Below are positions 33,954 to 42,295 of a DNA stretch of 64,000 bases, one piece after another. The translations under genes and the position numbers were made by a program. The stretch comes from Salipaludibacillus keqinensis (GTDB lineage Bacteria; Bacillota; Bacilli; Bacillales; Salisediminibacteriaceae). Under the pieces are notes generated by a model. It ran no database searches. It had not been told where the DNA came from and saw only the letters and a list, made by a program, of their open reading frames with translations. The stretch covers positions 620,001 through 684,000 of the forward strand of contig NZ_PDOD01000002.1 in the NCBI RefSeq assembly GCF_003226325.1, in the 5' to 3' direction. Each line of letters opens with the position of its first letter. Position 1 is the first letter of the stretch.

Positions 33954-33993
33954 AACCAAGAGACCTCTATTTCCATAGAGGTCTCTTGGTTTT
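33954..33993 (+). terminator. Terminator of the kamA-like gene
   Basis: Long perfect stem AACCAAGAGACCTCTA/TAGAGGTCTCTTGGTT with a 6-base loop and TTTT tail, 12 bases past the stop. Confidence 0.9.
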
Positions 33994-34118
33994 ATTATGT
34001 TCTCTTTTCACTTCCTTACAATCCAATGAAAATAGTCTTTTCTTCTTACGAATTGTTTCGCTTCTCTCCATATTTTTTAGTACAATAGATTTAGTACACA
34101 TATAGGTGAGGGATCTGC

Positions 34119-34895
34119 ATGCGACTGCTTCTAATAGTTATTACTATGGCTCTTCTGTTAAGCGGGTGCTTGATGGAACGTTCTTCTGATAGCAACACGT
34201 CAACAAGTACGACCTTTCCTGAAACAACAGAAATAAGTAAAACGCCATTAACTATGGCCCTTGAATCGGTGAATTATACTGATACATATGGTGAATTTAT
34301 GTTTATTTTAGAGCACACAGATGAATCACCGATCTCTTCAGACGATTATCAGTTCCAATGGCCTAAATATGTTGCCGATGACCAAGATGTTATTTATGAA
34401 ATAAAAAGTGTTGATTTCAGCCACAGTGAAGTCAATGGAAGAACGCTAGAAAATCATGAGCTATCGATCACACTTCATATAACACCGCCACCTTCAGATA
34501 GTAATAGAGATCAATATATTCACATTCCTTTATACATAGTTCCTAGCCTGTTTGAAGAAGGGTATCCTTTTCTCTTAACAGAAGATTCTTTAGATCGATT
34601 AGAAGTAGGGGATCTCGTTCTTGAGAACATTTTCTTAGAAGAAAAGACGCTTTCTTTTGAAATGAGCGATCAAGAAAATCTTTCTTATTTATTTACTCGT
34701 CTGCAAGAAAATCAAAGAATTTATCCTTTATTTTCTCGAATTGAACCTGACGAACATTCCTTTCATGTTCTATTAGAATTTGCACAACCTGTTTCTCTTC
34801 CCACTCGGTTGATGATCGAACGAACAGAAGCAAATTTGCCAGAGTGGCGTTTCTCTTTTTTCCTACCCATGGACGAAAGCGATACAAGTGAATAA
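34119..34895 (+). CDS. Lipoprotein of unknown function
   Basis: 258 residues with a short signal ending LLLSGC (Cys17) and then a Ser/Thr-rich linker. The remainder is beta-strand-rich and acidic and shows no family that I recognise. GTGAGGGA lies before the ATG. It is monocistronic, and its TAA stop touches its own terminator. No membrane helices apart from the signal. Surface or membrane-outer-face location is expected. Confidence 0.75.
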   Translation: MRLLLIVITMALLLSGCLMERSSDSNTSTSTTFPETTEISKTPLTMALESVNYTDTYGEFMFILEHTDESPISSDDYQFQWPKYVADDQDVIYEIKSVDFSHSEVNGRTLENHELSITLHITPPPSDSNRDQYIHIPLYIVPSLFEEGYPFLLTEDSLDRLEVGDLVLENIFLEEKTLSFEMSDQENLSYLFTRLQENQRIYPLFSRIEPDEHSFHVLLEFAQPVSLPTRLMIERTEANLPEWRFSFFLPMDESDTSE

Positions 34896-34924
34896 AGCGT
34901 AAGGCTTAGGCCTTACGCTTTTAT
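34895..34924 (+). terminator. Terminator of the lipoprotein gene
   Basis: Ten-bp stem AAGCGTAAGG/CCTTACGCTT followed by TTATT; it starts at the last base of the stop codon. Confidence 0.85.
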
Positions 34925-35024
34925 TATTGTCTTCTGATATCGATAGACATATGATTTTGAAAAATCACAGCTCGAGTTCTTACGTGAAAATGCAAAGTCC
35001 CTCTTAAAAATAAGGGAAGATTAA

Positions 35025-35531
35025 TCAATCGAAGTCGTCATCATGTTCTTCTGGTACGTAGCCTGTTTGCGGCATCATACCGGGATACCCATTCATTTGG
35101 TTTTGGTGAGTATTTGGTCCTTGCATTGGGTATGAATTCCCCTGGTCCGGACTCTGCATAGACTGATCGTATTGCTGCCCCATTTGTTGCATATTGTTTC
35201 CTTCCATGTAAGGCATCTCCTGTCCGCCCATTCCCATGTTCGGCATCCCTTGATCTCCCATTTGCGGCTGTGTCATTTGCTGAGGATACTGTTGCATTTG
35301 CTGTGGCGGTTGCCACCCCATGTTATTGTTAAATCCTTGATGGGCTTGTTGGTAATGTTGAGGATACCCCATCATAGGTTGCATGCTTTCTCCGTATCCA
35401 CCAGAATGGTTTTCAGGCATCATCATTCCTTGCATAGGCTGTTGCATTGCCCCATGATTATAGGGCATCATTTGTCCATAATAAGGCGAAGGCATCGGAT
35501 GCCCTGGATGTTTTTGACACTTACATTTCAT
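35025..35531 (-). CDS. Met/Gln/Gly/Pro-rich coat-like protein
   Basis: About 168 residues of low complexity: more than half Met, Gln, Gly, Pro, Asn and Tyr, with repeated QQM, GMM and YPQ words. The N-terminus is MKCKCQKHPGHPMPSPYYG, a CxC followed by His-Pro pairs, reminiscent of CotD-like spore coat proteins. AAAGGAG stands 8 bases before the ATG at 35531. No signal peptide or helix. A spore coat role is an inference from composition only; metal binding through Met, His and Cys is another possibility. Confidence 0.65.
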   Translation of the reverse strand: MKCKCQKHPGHPMPSPYYGQMMPYNHGAMQQPMQGMMMPENHSGGYGESMQPMMGYPQHYQQAHQGFNNNMGWQPPQQMQQYPQQMTQPQMGDQGMPNMGMGGQEMPYMEGNNMQQMGQQYDQSMQSPDQGNSYPMQGPNTHQNQMNGYPGMMPQTGYVPEEHDDDFD

Positions 35532-35785
35532 ATGATGAACTCCTTTCAAAATGTTCATTCTGTAACTCCGCCGAAGAAGTCACGATTCACTTTATCTTAT
35601 GAACAGCCAGTAAATTTGTGACAACGTCTTGATTGATCAGCCGTGCCGGGGCAAAACGCTTTGCCAATTCCGCCTCATTTTAGTCGCTCGTTTAAAAAAT
35701 CATTGCCAGAAGTAAATTGATAAAACTACTATAATTCAGTTGATTCTAGGATGATCATGCCGGAAAGACTGGGCTTTTTCAGTGG

Positions 35786-35814
35786 TTGCCTGATTCATAT
35801 GACGAAGATATGAT
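35786..35814 (+). promoter_or_regulatory. Promoter of the B12-binding radical SAM gene
   Basis: TTGCCT, 17-base spacer, TATGAT, about 38 bases upstream of the ATG. The rest of the 320-base gap since the coat-like gene holds no clear feature. Confidence 0.65.
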
Positions 35815-35851
35815 ATGATGAGCATAGATTATACATATGGAGGAATACAAC

Positions 35852-37597
35852 ATGAACATAGTTGTGACTAGCTTGAATGCGAAATATATTCATACTTGTT
35901 TAGCTTTACGCTTATTAAAAGGGTACGCTGAGCCTGAGTTTAAAGTAGATATGTGCGAATTCACCATTAAAGACCCAGAAATGGATATTGTGTCAGACTT
36001 ATATATGAGAAAACCTGATGTGATTGGATTCAGCTGCTATATTTGGAACATTGAAAAAACCATTCAGGTTGCGAAAATGATCAAAAAAGTACTTCCTAAA
36101 ACGGTGATTGTTTTCGGAGGACCAGAAGTTTCCTACGATACTTCTCTATGGATGGAACGCATTCCTGAAGTGGATATGATTGTACGTGGTGAAGGGGAAG
36201 AGACTTTCAAACAAATATTACAAGCAGTGGAAAACAAGGAATCGTATCATAGTATTGGCAGCCTTGCTTTTCGTGAGAACGGTCAAGTGATTCTCACTCC
36301 TTCAAAAGCGAATTTAGACATTAACACGATCCCAAGCCCTTACCGATTTGATGAGGATCGTGAAGAATTAAATAAACGAATTGTTTATTTTGAGACGAGC
36401 CGTGGTTGTCCCTTTCAGTGTCAATTTTGTCTCTCTTCCATCGAAGTAGGTGTGAGATATTTTGATATTAACAAAGTAAAAAGTGACCTGCTTTACCTTA
36501 TAGAAAGTGGCGCTAAAATGGTTAAGTTTGTTGATCGAACGTTTAACATAAAACGGGATTATGCTTTAGATATTTTCCAGTTTCTAATTGATAACCATCA
36601 AGGGTGTCAATTTCAATTTGAAATCACCGCAGATATTATGAGGCCTGAAGTCCTTGAGTTTCTTAACGAGAACGCTCCTCCCGGTGTTTTCCGATTTGAA
36701 ATTGGTGTGCAATCTACCAATGATGATACGAATGTATTAGTTAAACGTAAGCAAAACTTCTCGAAATTATCTCGTACAGTGAGATTGATTAAAGAAGGCG
36801 GTAAAATTGACCAGCACCTTGATTTAATTGCAGGGCTTCCTGAAGAAGACTATTCTTCTTTCAAGAGAACTTTCAACGATGTCATTGCACTGGATCCTGA
36901 GGAGCTGCAACTAGGTTTCCTGAAGATGTTACGTGGAACAGGAATGCGTGCCATGGCAGATAAATATGACTACAAGTATATGGATCATGCGCCTTATGAA
37001 ATTTTATCCAATCAAATATTAAGCTTTGACGAAGTTGTTCGCATTAAACGTGTGGAAGACATCTTAGAGAAGTATTGGAATGACCATCGGCTAGACCATA
37101 CGATTCACTATTTAATCAATCATCAGTTTGAAACTCCCTTTGATTTCTTCCAACAATTTGGTGATTTTTGGGACTCTCATGGGTGGGGCAAAATTGGACA
37201 TCAATTTGAAGATTTATTTCTTCGTTTATCAGAATTTCTTGATTCCATTGACGTCTCCCGTCGAGATATCATTGATGGATTAATGAAAATAGATTATTTG
37301 ATTCATTTCCAGCAAAAGCCTAGGAAAATGTGGTGGACCAACCGGTTAAGTAAAGAAGAAGTCCAAGATATTCGTAAGAAAACGTTGGATGTTAACGACG
37401 AACTTCAGCCATACATGAAAGATGCCAGGACAATGTCTAAACATATAATTGTCGAACCAGCACCCTTTAATATAGATGCTTATTTATTAGACGGGCGGAT
37501 CGATGAAGAACGGGGGATGATGTTTGTTCTTTACGATCCCAAAGAAGGAAAACCGAAAGTCCATTTTACAACAATGGAATCTTCTCTTCTTACATGA
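35852..37597 (+). CDS. B12-binding-domain radical SAM protein (DUF4080 type)
   Basis: 581 residues. The N-terminal cobalamin-binding-type Rossmann domain (about 1-130) starts MNIVVTSLNAKYIHTCLALR and contains VFGGPEVSYD. The radical SAM domain has the cluster motif CPFQCQFC at about 185-192. A C-terminal region (about 400-580) resembles DUF4080. The classical DxHxxG cobalamin motif is not evident, so B12 binding may be base-off or lost. Start ATG 35852 has GGAGG 8 bases upstream. Substrate unknown; many relatives modify RNA, lipids or peptides. Confidence 0.85.
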   Translation: MNIVVTSLNAKYIHTCLALRLLKGYAEPEFKVDMCEFTIKDPEMDIVSDLYMRKPDVIGFSCYIWNIEKTIQVAKMIKKVLPKTVIVFGGPEVSYDTSLWMERIPEVDMIVRGEGEETFKQILQAVENKESYHSIGSLAFRENGQVILTPSKANLDINTIPSPYRFDEDREELNKRIVYFETSRGCPFQCQFCLSSIEVGVRYFDINKVKSDLLYLIESGAKMVKFVDRTFNIKRDYALDIFQFLIDNHQGCQFQFEITADIMRPEVLEFLNENAPPGVFRFEIGVQSTNDDTNVLVKRKQNFSKLSRTVRLIKEGGKIDQHLDLIAGLPEEDYSSFKRTFNDVIALDPEELQLGFLKMLRGTGMRAMADKYDYKYMDHAPYEILSNQILSFDEVVRIKRVEDILEKYWNDHRLDHTIHYLINHQFETPFDFFQQFGDFWDSHGWGKIGHQFEDLFLRLSEFLDSIDVSRRDIIDGLMKIDYLIHFQQKPRKMWWTNRLSKEEVQDIRKKTLDVNDELQPYMKDARTMSKHIIVEPAPFNIDAYLLDGRIDEERGMMFVLYDPKEGKPKVHFTTMESSLLT

Positions 37598-37643
37598 ACT
37601 TGTAGAATAATATAGGGCGACAAGATAACTTCAATAAGCAGAC

Positions 37644-37674
37644 GAAAAAAACCGATCCTAGTGATCGGTTTTTC
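37644..37674. terminator. Bidirectional terminator shared by convergent genes
   Basis: AAAAACCGATC/GATCGGTTTTT around CTAGT, with A and T runs on both sides. The TAG stop of the minus-strand PAS-STAS gene is in the loop. Confidence 0.88.
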
Positions 37675-38452
37675 TTACGATTTCATAGCCTTCTAGCGAC
37701 ATGACATGCTGAATAGCTTGTCGGTAGTGAGGAAAAGTGGAAAGTTTATATTTGGTATTAAATTTGACGAATTTTTTCACATGCTCTTTTAAAAATCCTG
37801 CAAAAAACACCTTGGCTCCCATAAGAGTAACCGTCTCAACAACTTGGTAAAGTCGCTCAGCAATGTCTTCATTGTCTATAACGACCATTCCTGACATGTC
37901 AAACACGATATAATCCGCATTGTTTTTTAGTACTTCTTGAAGAAGCTTATGGGTTAAATGATCAATCCGTTTTTCATTGAATGTTCCTAAAAGAGGAACG
38001 AACAAAGTATTTTGTAAGACGCTTGGAAGGATCGGAGTGGATAATTCGTCGATCAATTTCTGATCTAAGTCTCTCGCTTCTTCTTGTTTAGTAATATCTT
38101 GCCAAAATAAGATATAGCCTAAGAGTTGTCCTTGATCATCTGTTAATTTGTTTACAACGATATTCGCAATATATTTATCAAATAGTTTAATCCTTGTCTC
38201 GTGGGGGAAAATATCTCCTTTTGCCATCACATGATGATAGGAGGAGTGTGATGGATGTAAGTCTGATACTCTCCTTCCTAGTAATTCTGCCGCACTAGTA
38301 ATAGAAAATAACTCATAAAAATCTTTCATTAACTCCTCAGCCGCTTCATTCATCCATATTAATCGTAACTCGGGATCTGCTAAAAATACATTATCCGTTA
38401 ATGAATTTAATACATGATAAGTCTCTGAATGGAAATGGCTCTCTGAAGCCAT
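37658..38452 (-). CDS. PAS-STAS protein, RsbR-like
   Basis: 264 residues. A PAS domain (about 10-122, with NVFLADPELRLIWMNEAAEEL) is followed by a linker helix and a C-terminal STAS domain (about 148-255). This resembles stressosome co-antagonists of the RsbR family, which control sigma-B. The position of the first RsbR phospho-threonine holds Ser187 in FDMSGMVV, while the second threonine region reads AGFLKEHVKK and lacks Thr. It may sense light, redox or a ligand. It is monocistronic, and its stop lies in a bidirectional terminator. Confidence 0.82.
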   Translation of the reverse strand: MASESHFHSETYHVLNSLTDNVFLADPELRLIWMNEAAEELMKDFYELFSITSAAELLGRRVSDLHPSHSSYHHVMAKGDIFPHETRIKLFDKYIANIVVNKLTDDQGQLLGYILFWQDITKQEEARDLDQKLIDELSTPILPSVLQNTLFVPLLGTFNEKRIDHLTHKLLQEVLKNNADYIVFDMSGMVVIDNEDIAERLYQVVETVTLMGAKVFFAGFLKEHVKKFVKFNTKYKLSTFPHYRQAIQHVMSLEGYEIVRKTDH

Positions 38453-38572
38453 GATTAACCAATCCTTCCTAGAAGATGTTCTACGCTGTAATCGGTATGC
38501 CTATTAAAAATGAATAAATTCATTCGCTACTGTAAAAAAAAGGTGCTATCAATTTACTTATAATAACAGAAC

Positions 38573-39154
38573 TTATTGTATACGAGCACAAAAATTTTCA
38601 ACATGATCTAACATTTGCTTTCTATCAGAATCAGACTTTTGAATGACATCTCCAAAATGAAGAATTTGATCAAGTTCGATCCCGCAAAATTGGAACACAC
38701 TCTTATCAAGTAAATGAATCATATGGTCATACATTCCCGATTGATGAAATTCTTTTTCCGGGGCTCCCGTTGTGAAAACTAGTGATGCTTTTTTGCCTTT
38801 TAATAGAGGTATAGGTGATTCTCCCTCTAATTCATAAGCAAATCCATAAGAAAGAATACGGTCAAGGTAACCTTTCCCTATTGCAGGAAAACCTCCCCAC
38901 CAAACAGGAAATAAGAAAATGAATTGATCCGCTTCCATAATCTTCTTATGCTCTTGTAATACATCCTCAGCATATTTACCATTCATACTCTGTTCATATT
39001 CTTCCAGTGATAGGTGAGCATCTTGAAATTCCTTGTACAAGTTCTTGACTTCTACTTGAACATTTAATTGTGCTAGTGAATGAAGCATTTTTTCAAGAAT
39101 AGCTCCATTAAAGCTGTCCTTTGACGGGTGCATGTAAATAACATAAACCTTCAT
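38573..39154 (-). CDS. NAD(P)H dehydrogenase (quinone)-like flavoprotein
   Basis: 193-residue flavodoxin-fold protein of the NQO1/YwrO/KefF type. It begins MKVYVIYMHPSKDSFNGAIL, the FMN or FAD phosphate loop. It has the family motif FLFPVWWGGFPAIGKGYLDR near residues 79-98 and a TTGAPEKEF segment near 128. The start is set by AAGGGG 8 bases before the ATG at 39154. Expected to reduce quinones or electrophiles in the cytoplasm. It follows the YtkA-like gene by 16 bases and may be co-transcribed. Confidence 0.88.
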   Translation of the reverse strand: MKVYVIYMHPSKDSFNGAILEKMLHSLAQLNVQVEVKNLYKEFQDAHLSLEEYEQSMNGKYAEDVLQEHKKIMEADQFIFLFPVWWGGFPAIGKGYLDRILSYGFAYELEGESPIPLLKGKKASLVFTTGAPEKEFHQSGMYDHMIHLLDKSVFQFCGIELDQILHFGDVIQKSDSDRKQMLDHVENFCARIQ

Positions 39155-39170
39155 AATCATTCCCCTTTTC

Positions 39171-39611
39171 TTAAGGTTCTGGTACTTCTCCTGTATCTGC
39201 ATGATATCCTCTCATAAATTCCTCAGCCATTTCCCCTTCTGCTTGGAGATAAAACCGCTCTACTCTTTCTTCTCCTTCTTCTGTCAATGTAATTTCAGTA
39301 TACCACTCTCCTGCCATGGCTAAGGGTAACTCCACTTCATAAACTCCATCCTCCGATAGATTCATCGTTCCTATCATCGGGTGATTCATCCGTTCCATAT
39401 TGATATGGATCTTTACGTCATCTACCTCTAGCCTTTCTCCCGCCTTGTCTTTCAGCTCGACTCTAAATGTCTGAAACTCTCCCGTTTCGAACACTTCTCC
39501 TTCATTATGGAATTCTATTGATATCTTTTCGAGCACGGGTTCCGATTGACAAGCCACTATTAATAAGATGATGATACTGGTAATTGTCAATAAATTGACG
39601 ATTTTACTCAT
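39171..39611 (-). CDS. YtkA-like lipoprotein
   Basis: 146 residues: lipoprotein signal ending LLIVAC (about Cys21) and a beta-sandwich domain of the YtkA type (PF13115). It carries the HINMERMNHPMIG stretch near residues 69-81 and the AGEWYTEITL segment near 110. The Met/His-rich loop suggests a copper or redox context. The gene is divergent from a redoxin-ccdA pair. Role inferred only from family and neighbours. Confidence 0.82.
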   Translation of the reverse strand: MSKIVNLLTITSIIILLIVACQSEPVLEKISIEFHNEGEVFETGEFQTFRVELKDKAGERLEVDDVKIHINMERMNHPMIGTMNLSEDGVYEVELPLAMAGEWYTEITLTEEGEERVERFYLQAEGEMAEEFMRGYHADTGEVPEP

Positions 39612-39719
39612 ACTTCCCCCACCTCTATTTCGCTATAATAAAACTAGTTACATTATAATCAATTTTACGTTCCATTTCATTACATTTACCATTTATTTCA
39701 TTTGGGGGAAATCATCTTG

Positions 39720-40238
39720 ATGAACAAAGTAGGCATCGCATTAATGATTTTTATCTTGGCTGGTATGGGTTATACTGCCTTTTCTTTCGTTACCGACAGC
39801 TCCTCAGGGGACATTTCTACCGTTTCACGCATTCATGCAGATGAACCCCTTTTGTTAGAAGATTATCTTGGAAACAAAAAAACGATCTTACAATTTGTTG
39901 CCGTTCCTTGCGAGTGTTGTAGTTATTCAATGCCCTTCATTCAAGAATACGTGGAAATGCAAGATGAAATAGAAATCATAACCATTGTGTTCTACGGTAG
40001 AGAAAGAGAAATACTAGATAAATTCGAAAATGAGTATGAAGCAACACACGAATGGGCTGTTGATTTAGATCGAAACTTAGCCAATTACTATGATGTATCG
40101 GTCTCACCTACTTACGTATTTTTTGATGAACATGGGAACGAAATGGGAAGCCATCCTTATATTATTGCGACAGCTGAAGAATTAGGAGAACGTTACGAAG
40201 AAGCATACGAAAAATACCTTGCAGAGAGCAAATCATAA
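39720..40238 (+). CDS. Membrane-anchored thioredoxin-fold protein with a CECC site
   Basis: 172 residues with one N-terminal membrane anchor (about 5-25) and an extracytoplasmic thioredoxin-like domain. The expected CxxC is replaced by PCECCSYSMP with Cys64, Cys66 and Cys67. A cis-Pro is visible in VSPTYVFFDEHGNE near residue 139. It overlaps ccdA (TAATG), so CcdA probably feeds it electrons, as for ResA in cytochrome c maturation. GGGGGAAA precedes the ATG at 39720; a TTG at 39702 is less likely. Confidence 0.8.
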   Translation: MNKVGIALMIFILAGMGYTAFSFVTDSSSGDISTVSRIHADEPLLLEDYLGNKKTILQFVAVPCECCSYSMPFIQEYVEMQDEIEIITIVFYGREREILDKFENEYEATHEWAVDLDRNLANYYDVSVSPTYVFFDEHGNEMGSHPYIIATAEELGERYEEAYEKYLAESKS

Positions 40239-40927
40239 TGGATATATGGTTTGCTTTTGCCGCTGGTATTCTCTCATTTGCTTCTGCATGTATCCTTCCT
40301 TTAATACCTAGTTATATTGCAGTCATTACAGGAGTGGCCATCACTGATCTAGATGGGGTTCATGCTAAACGTTTCAAGATGATTTCAAGGTCGATTGCTT
40401 TTGTTATCGGACTGATTATTCCGTTAATGCTAATTGGGATGGGTGCTACAGCAGTAGGAGCGATTTTTAATCCAGCCGTCTCTACATTTTTATCACAATT
40501 TCTAGGATTTATCGTGATCATCTTTGGTCTATATTTGCTAGGATTATTAAACATCCAACTTTTTCAACGAGAGGTCCGCTTCCACCGTTTTTTTCAAAAA
40601 AGAGGGGGACTGCTTACGGTCGCTCTGATGGGTATGGCTTTTGGATTTGGATGGACACCTTGTATAGGGCCCATGTTGAGTTCAATTCTCATCATGGCGG
40701 CAGATTCACAAACGATTTGGCAAGGCAGTGGCTTATTATTTATTTATGGGTTGGGACTTGGGCTGCCCTTTATCGTTATTGCCTTTATCGGAAGCTCCAG
40801 TTTAAAGTTTTTGAAGTTTCTACAGAAACATATAAAAGTCCTTTCGATCATTAGCGGCATATTATTAATTATTCTCGGTTTATTGCTTGTGACGGGTAAT
40901 ATGGCATATATTACTCCAACGATTTAA
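40238..40927 (+). CDS. ccdA: CcdA/DsbD-type thiol electron transporter
   Basis: Six-helix membrane protein of 229 residues that carries electrons from cytoplasmic thioredoxin to extracytoplasmic thiol proteins. The two redox cysteines are Cys18 in ASACILPLIPSY and Cys142 in WTPCIGPM, each in its helix. The start codon overlaps the stop of the redoxin gene. The pair may serve cytochrome c or oxidase assembly. Confidence 0.9.
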   Translation: MDIWFAFAAGILSFASACILPLIPSYIAVITGVAITDLDGVHAKRFKMISRSIAFVIGLIIPLMLIGMGATAVGAIFNPAVSTFLSQFLGFIVIIFGLYLLGLLNIQLFQREVRFHRFFQKRGGLLTVALMGMAFGFGWTPCIGPMLSSILIMAADSQTIWQGSGLLFIYGLGLGLPFIVIAFIGSSSLKFLKFLQKHIKVLSIISGILLIILGLLLVTGNMAYITPTI

Positions 40928-41005
40928 TCGATACTCCTAAAGAACATCCTTGAAATCTATTTTTAAAATCACCATTTTCGCAGCATTTTGATCAGTGGTT
41001 AACCG

Positions 41006-41045
41006 AAAAAAGATCTAACTTAGACTCCTAAGTTAGATCTTTTTT
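41006..41045. terminator. Bidirectional terminator between ccdA and the EAL gene
   Basis: Perfect 17-bp stem AAAAAAGATCTAACTTA/TAAGTTAGATCTTTTTT with a 6-base loop, between convergent stops. Confidence 0.9.
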
Positions 41046-41055
41046 AGCTAGACTT

Positions 41056-42102
41056 TTATGCTGGGTTTCTCATAGGCTTTCCAAAGTAATAACCTTGAGC
41101 TAAATCAACATAAGGTTGAACTGCATTGTACTCTTCCATTGTTTCGATACCTTCTGCTAAAAGAATAATTCCCATTTCTTTTGTAACCATTCGAAGCTGT
41201 TGAACTTTTTCTAATTTAGACGAATCCACGTGGCAGTTTCTGATTAAATCTCGATCAATTTTAGCATAATCCGGCTTTAATTCCTTTAACAATTCAATCG
41301 TAGAATAGCCTGACCCGATATCATCTAAAGCTACCTTGATTCCCGCTCTTTGATAATGCTCGAAAATATTTTTTAAATGAACAAGATCACGAATCTTTTC
41401 AGTTTCTACTACTTCAAAAACCAAATCTTCAGGATCCACGTCGTACTCTTCCACTGCTTCAAACGTACTCTTTAAACAATGTACCGGGTCATAGATCGAA
41501 GAAGGTAAGAAATTGATGAACTGTTTCACACCTTTTGGAAGGAATTGCGATCCCGTACGAATTGCGTTCACTCTAGCCTGACTGTCTAACGTCGATTGTA
41601 ATCCTGCATGTTGCGAAAATAAAAATAAATCTCCCGGAGAGAAACTATATATTTTACTGTTGGGTCTCAAAAGGAATTCATACCCTATTACTTCTTGATC
41701 TAATGCCGAAATGATAGGCTGCATGAAAGATTGAAAAAGCTTTTCTTGAATAATTTTCACAAACATTGGATTTTCAATAATCAGTGACAATTGGCTTAAA
41801 GGATACTTTTTCATTTCAAACACGTCAGATTGTTCGTTTGTCTTAAGATACCCTTTAAACTTGTCTAACTGTTCATCATTTAAGACCGATTGGATCAACG
41901 ATGTGCACCGTTGTAATTGCTCCCAATTAGCATAAGGGATGTGTAATTTATTTAAACCTGAAAAAATATTGATACCGATTTGCTCCATTTTCTTAATAAG
42001 AGCCAAATTCGCTTCTTCATCACAAATGGACAGAATCATTTCACCTGTGTTCATAAGCGGTATTTTTGTTTGACATTTGTGACAAGAATTCATAGTGCTC
42101 AC
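41056..42102 (-). CDS. EAL-domain c-di-GMP phosphodiesterase
   Basis: 348 residues. An N-terminal region of about 120 residues with CHKC at 7-10 and a third Cys at 27 precedes the EAL domain. The catalytic set looks complete: E142 in EFL (variant of EAL), N197, E230, D260 and D261 in ALDDIG, K281, E317 and E320 in AEGIET, Q336. Active cleavage of c-di-GMP is therefore likely. The N-terminal knuckle might bind a metal. No membrane helix is seen, so it is cytoplasmic. It is monocistronic. Confidence 0.85.
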   Translation of the reverse strand: MSTMNSCHKCQTKIPLMNTGEMILSICDEEANLALIKKMEQIGINIFSGLNKLHIPYANWEQLQRCTSLIQSVLNDEQLDKFKGYLKTNEQSDVFEMKKYPLSQLSLIIENPMFVKIIQEKLFQSFMQPIISALDQEVIGYEFLLRPNSKIYSFSPGDLFLFSQHAGLQSTLDSQARVNAIRTGSQFLPKGVKQFINFLPSSIYDPVHCLKSTFEAVEEYDVDPEDLVFEVVETEKIRDLVHLKNIFEHYQRAGIKVALDDIGSGYSTIELLKELKPDYAKIDRDLIRNCHVDSSKLEKVQQLRMVTKEMGIILLAEGIETMEEYNAVQPYVDLAQGYYFGKPMRNPA

Positions 42103-42295
42103 CTGCTTTTACGATATTGGATACTTATGAGATACCCTTAATACATACAATAGAAACTCTAATAGGACATTTTACATACGTCTGATAATTACATTCATTT
42201 TACCATACAAAAGATGTATATAAAAAGAACTATTTTAGTTGTATTTCCAGGATTTTTTATTCTTTGTATAGTATTAATTTCCCTCCCCTTCAAAG
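42103..42295. other. Short gene-free spacer
   Basis: AT-rich, holds the EAL gene's leader on the minus strand. No convincing promoter or terminator was found. Confidence 0.4.

Noticed and set aside
35172-35621. Plus-strand His/Leu/Arg-rich frame opposite the Met/Gln-rich gene
   Set aside because: It is the complement of low-complexity codons; the minus-strand gene has the good ribosome site.
35640-35665. cre- or LacI-like GGCAAAACGCTTTGCC
   Set aside because: The fixed outer TG and CA positions of the consensus are not met when the central CG is aligned.
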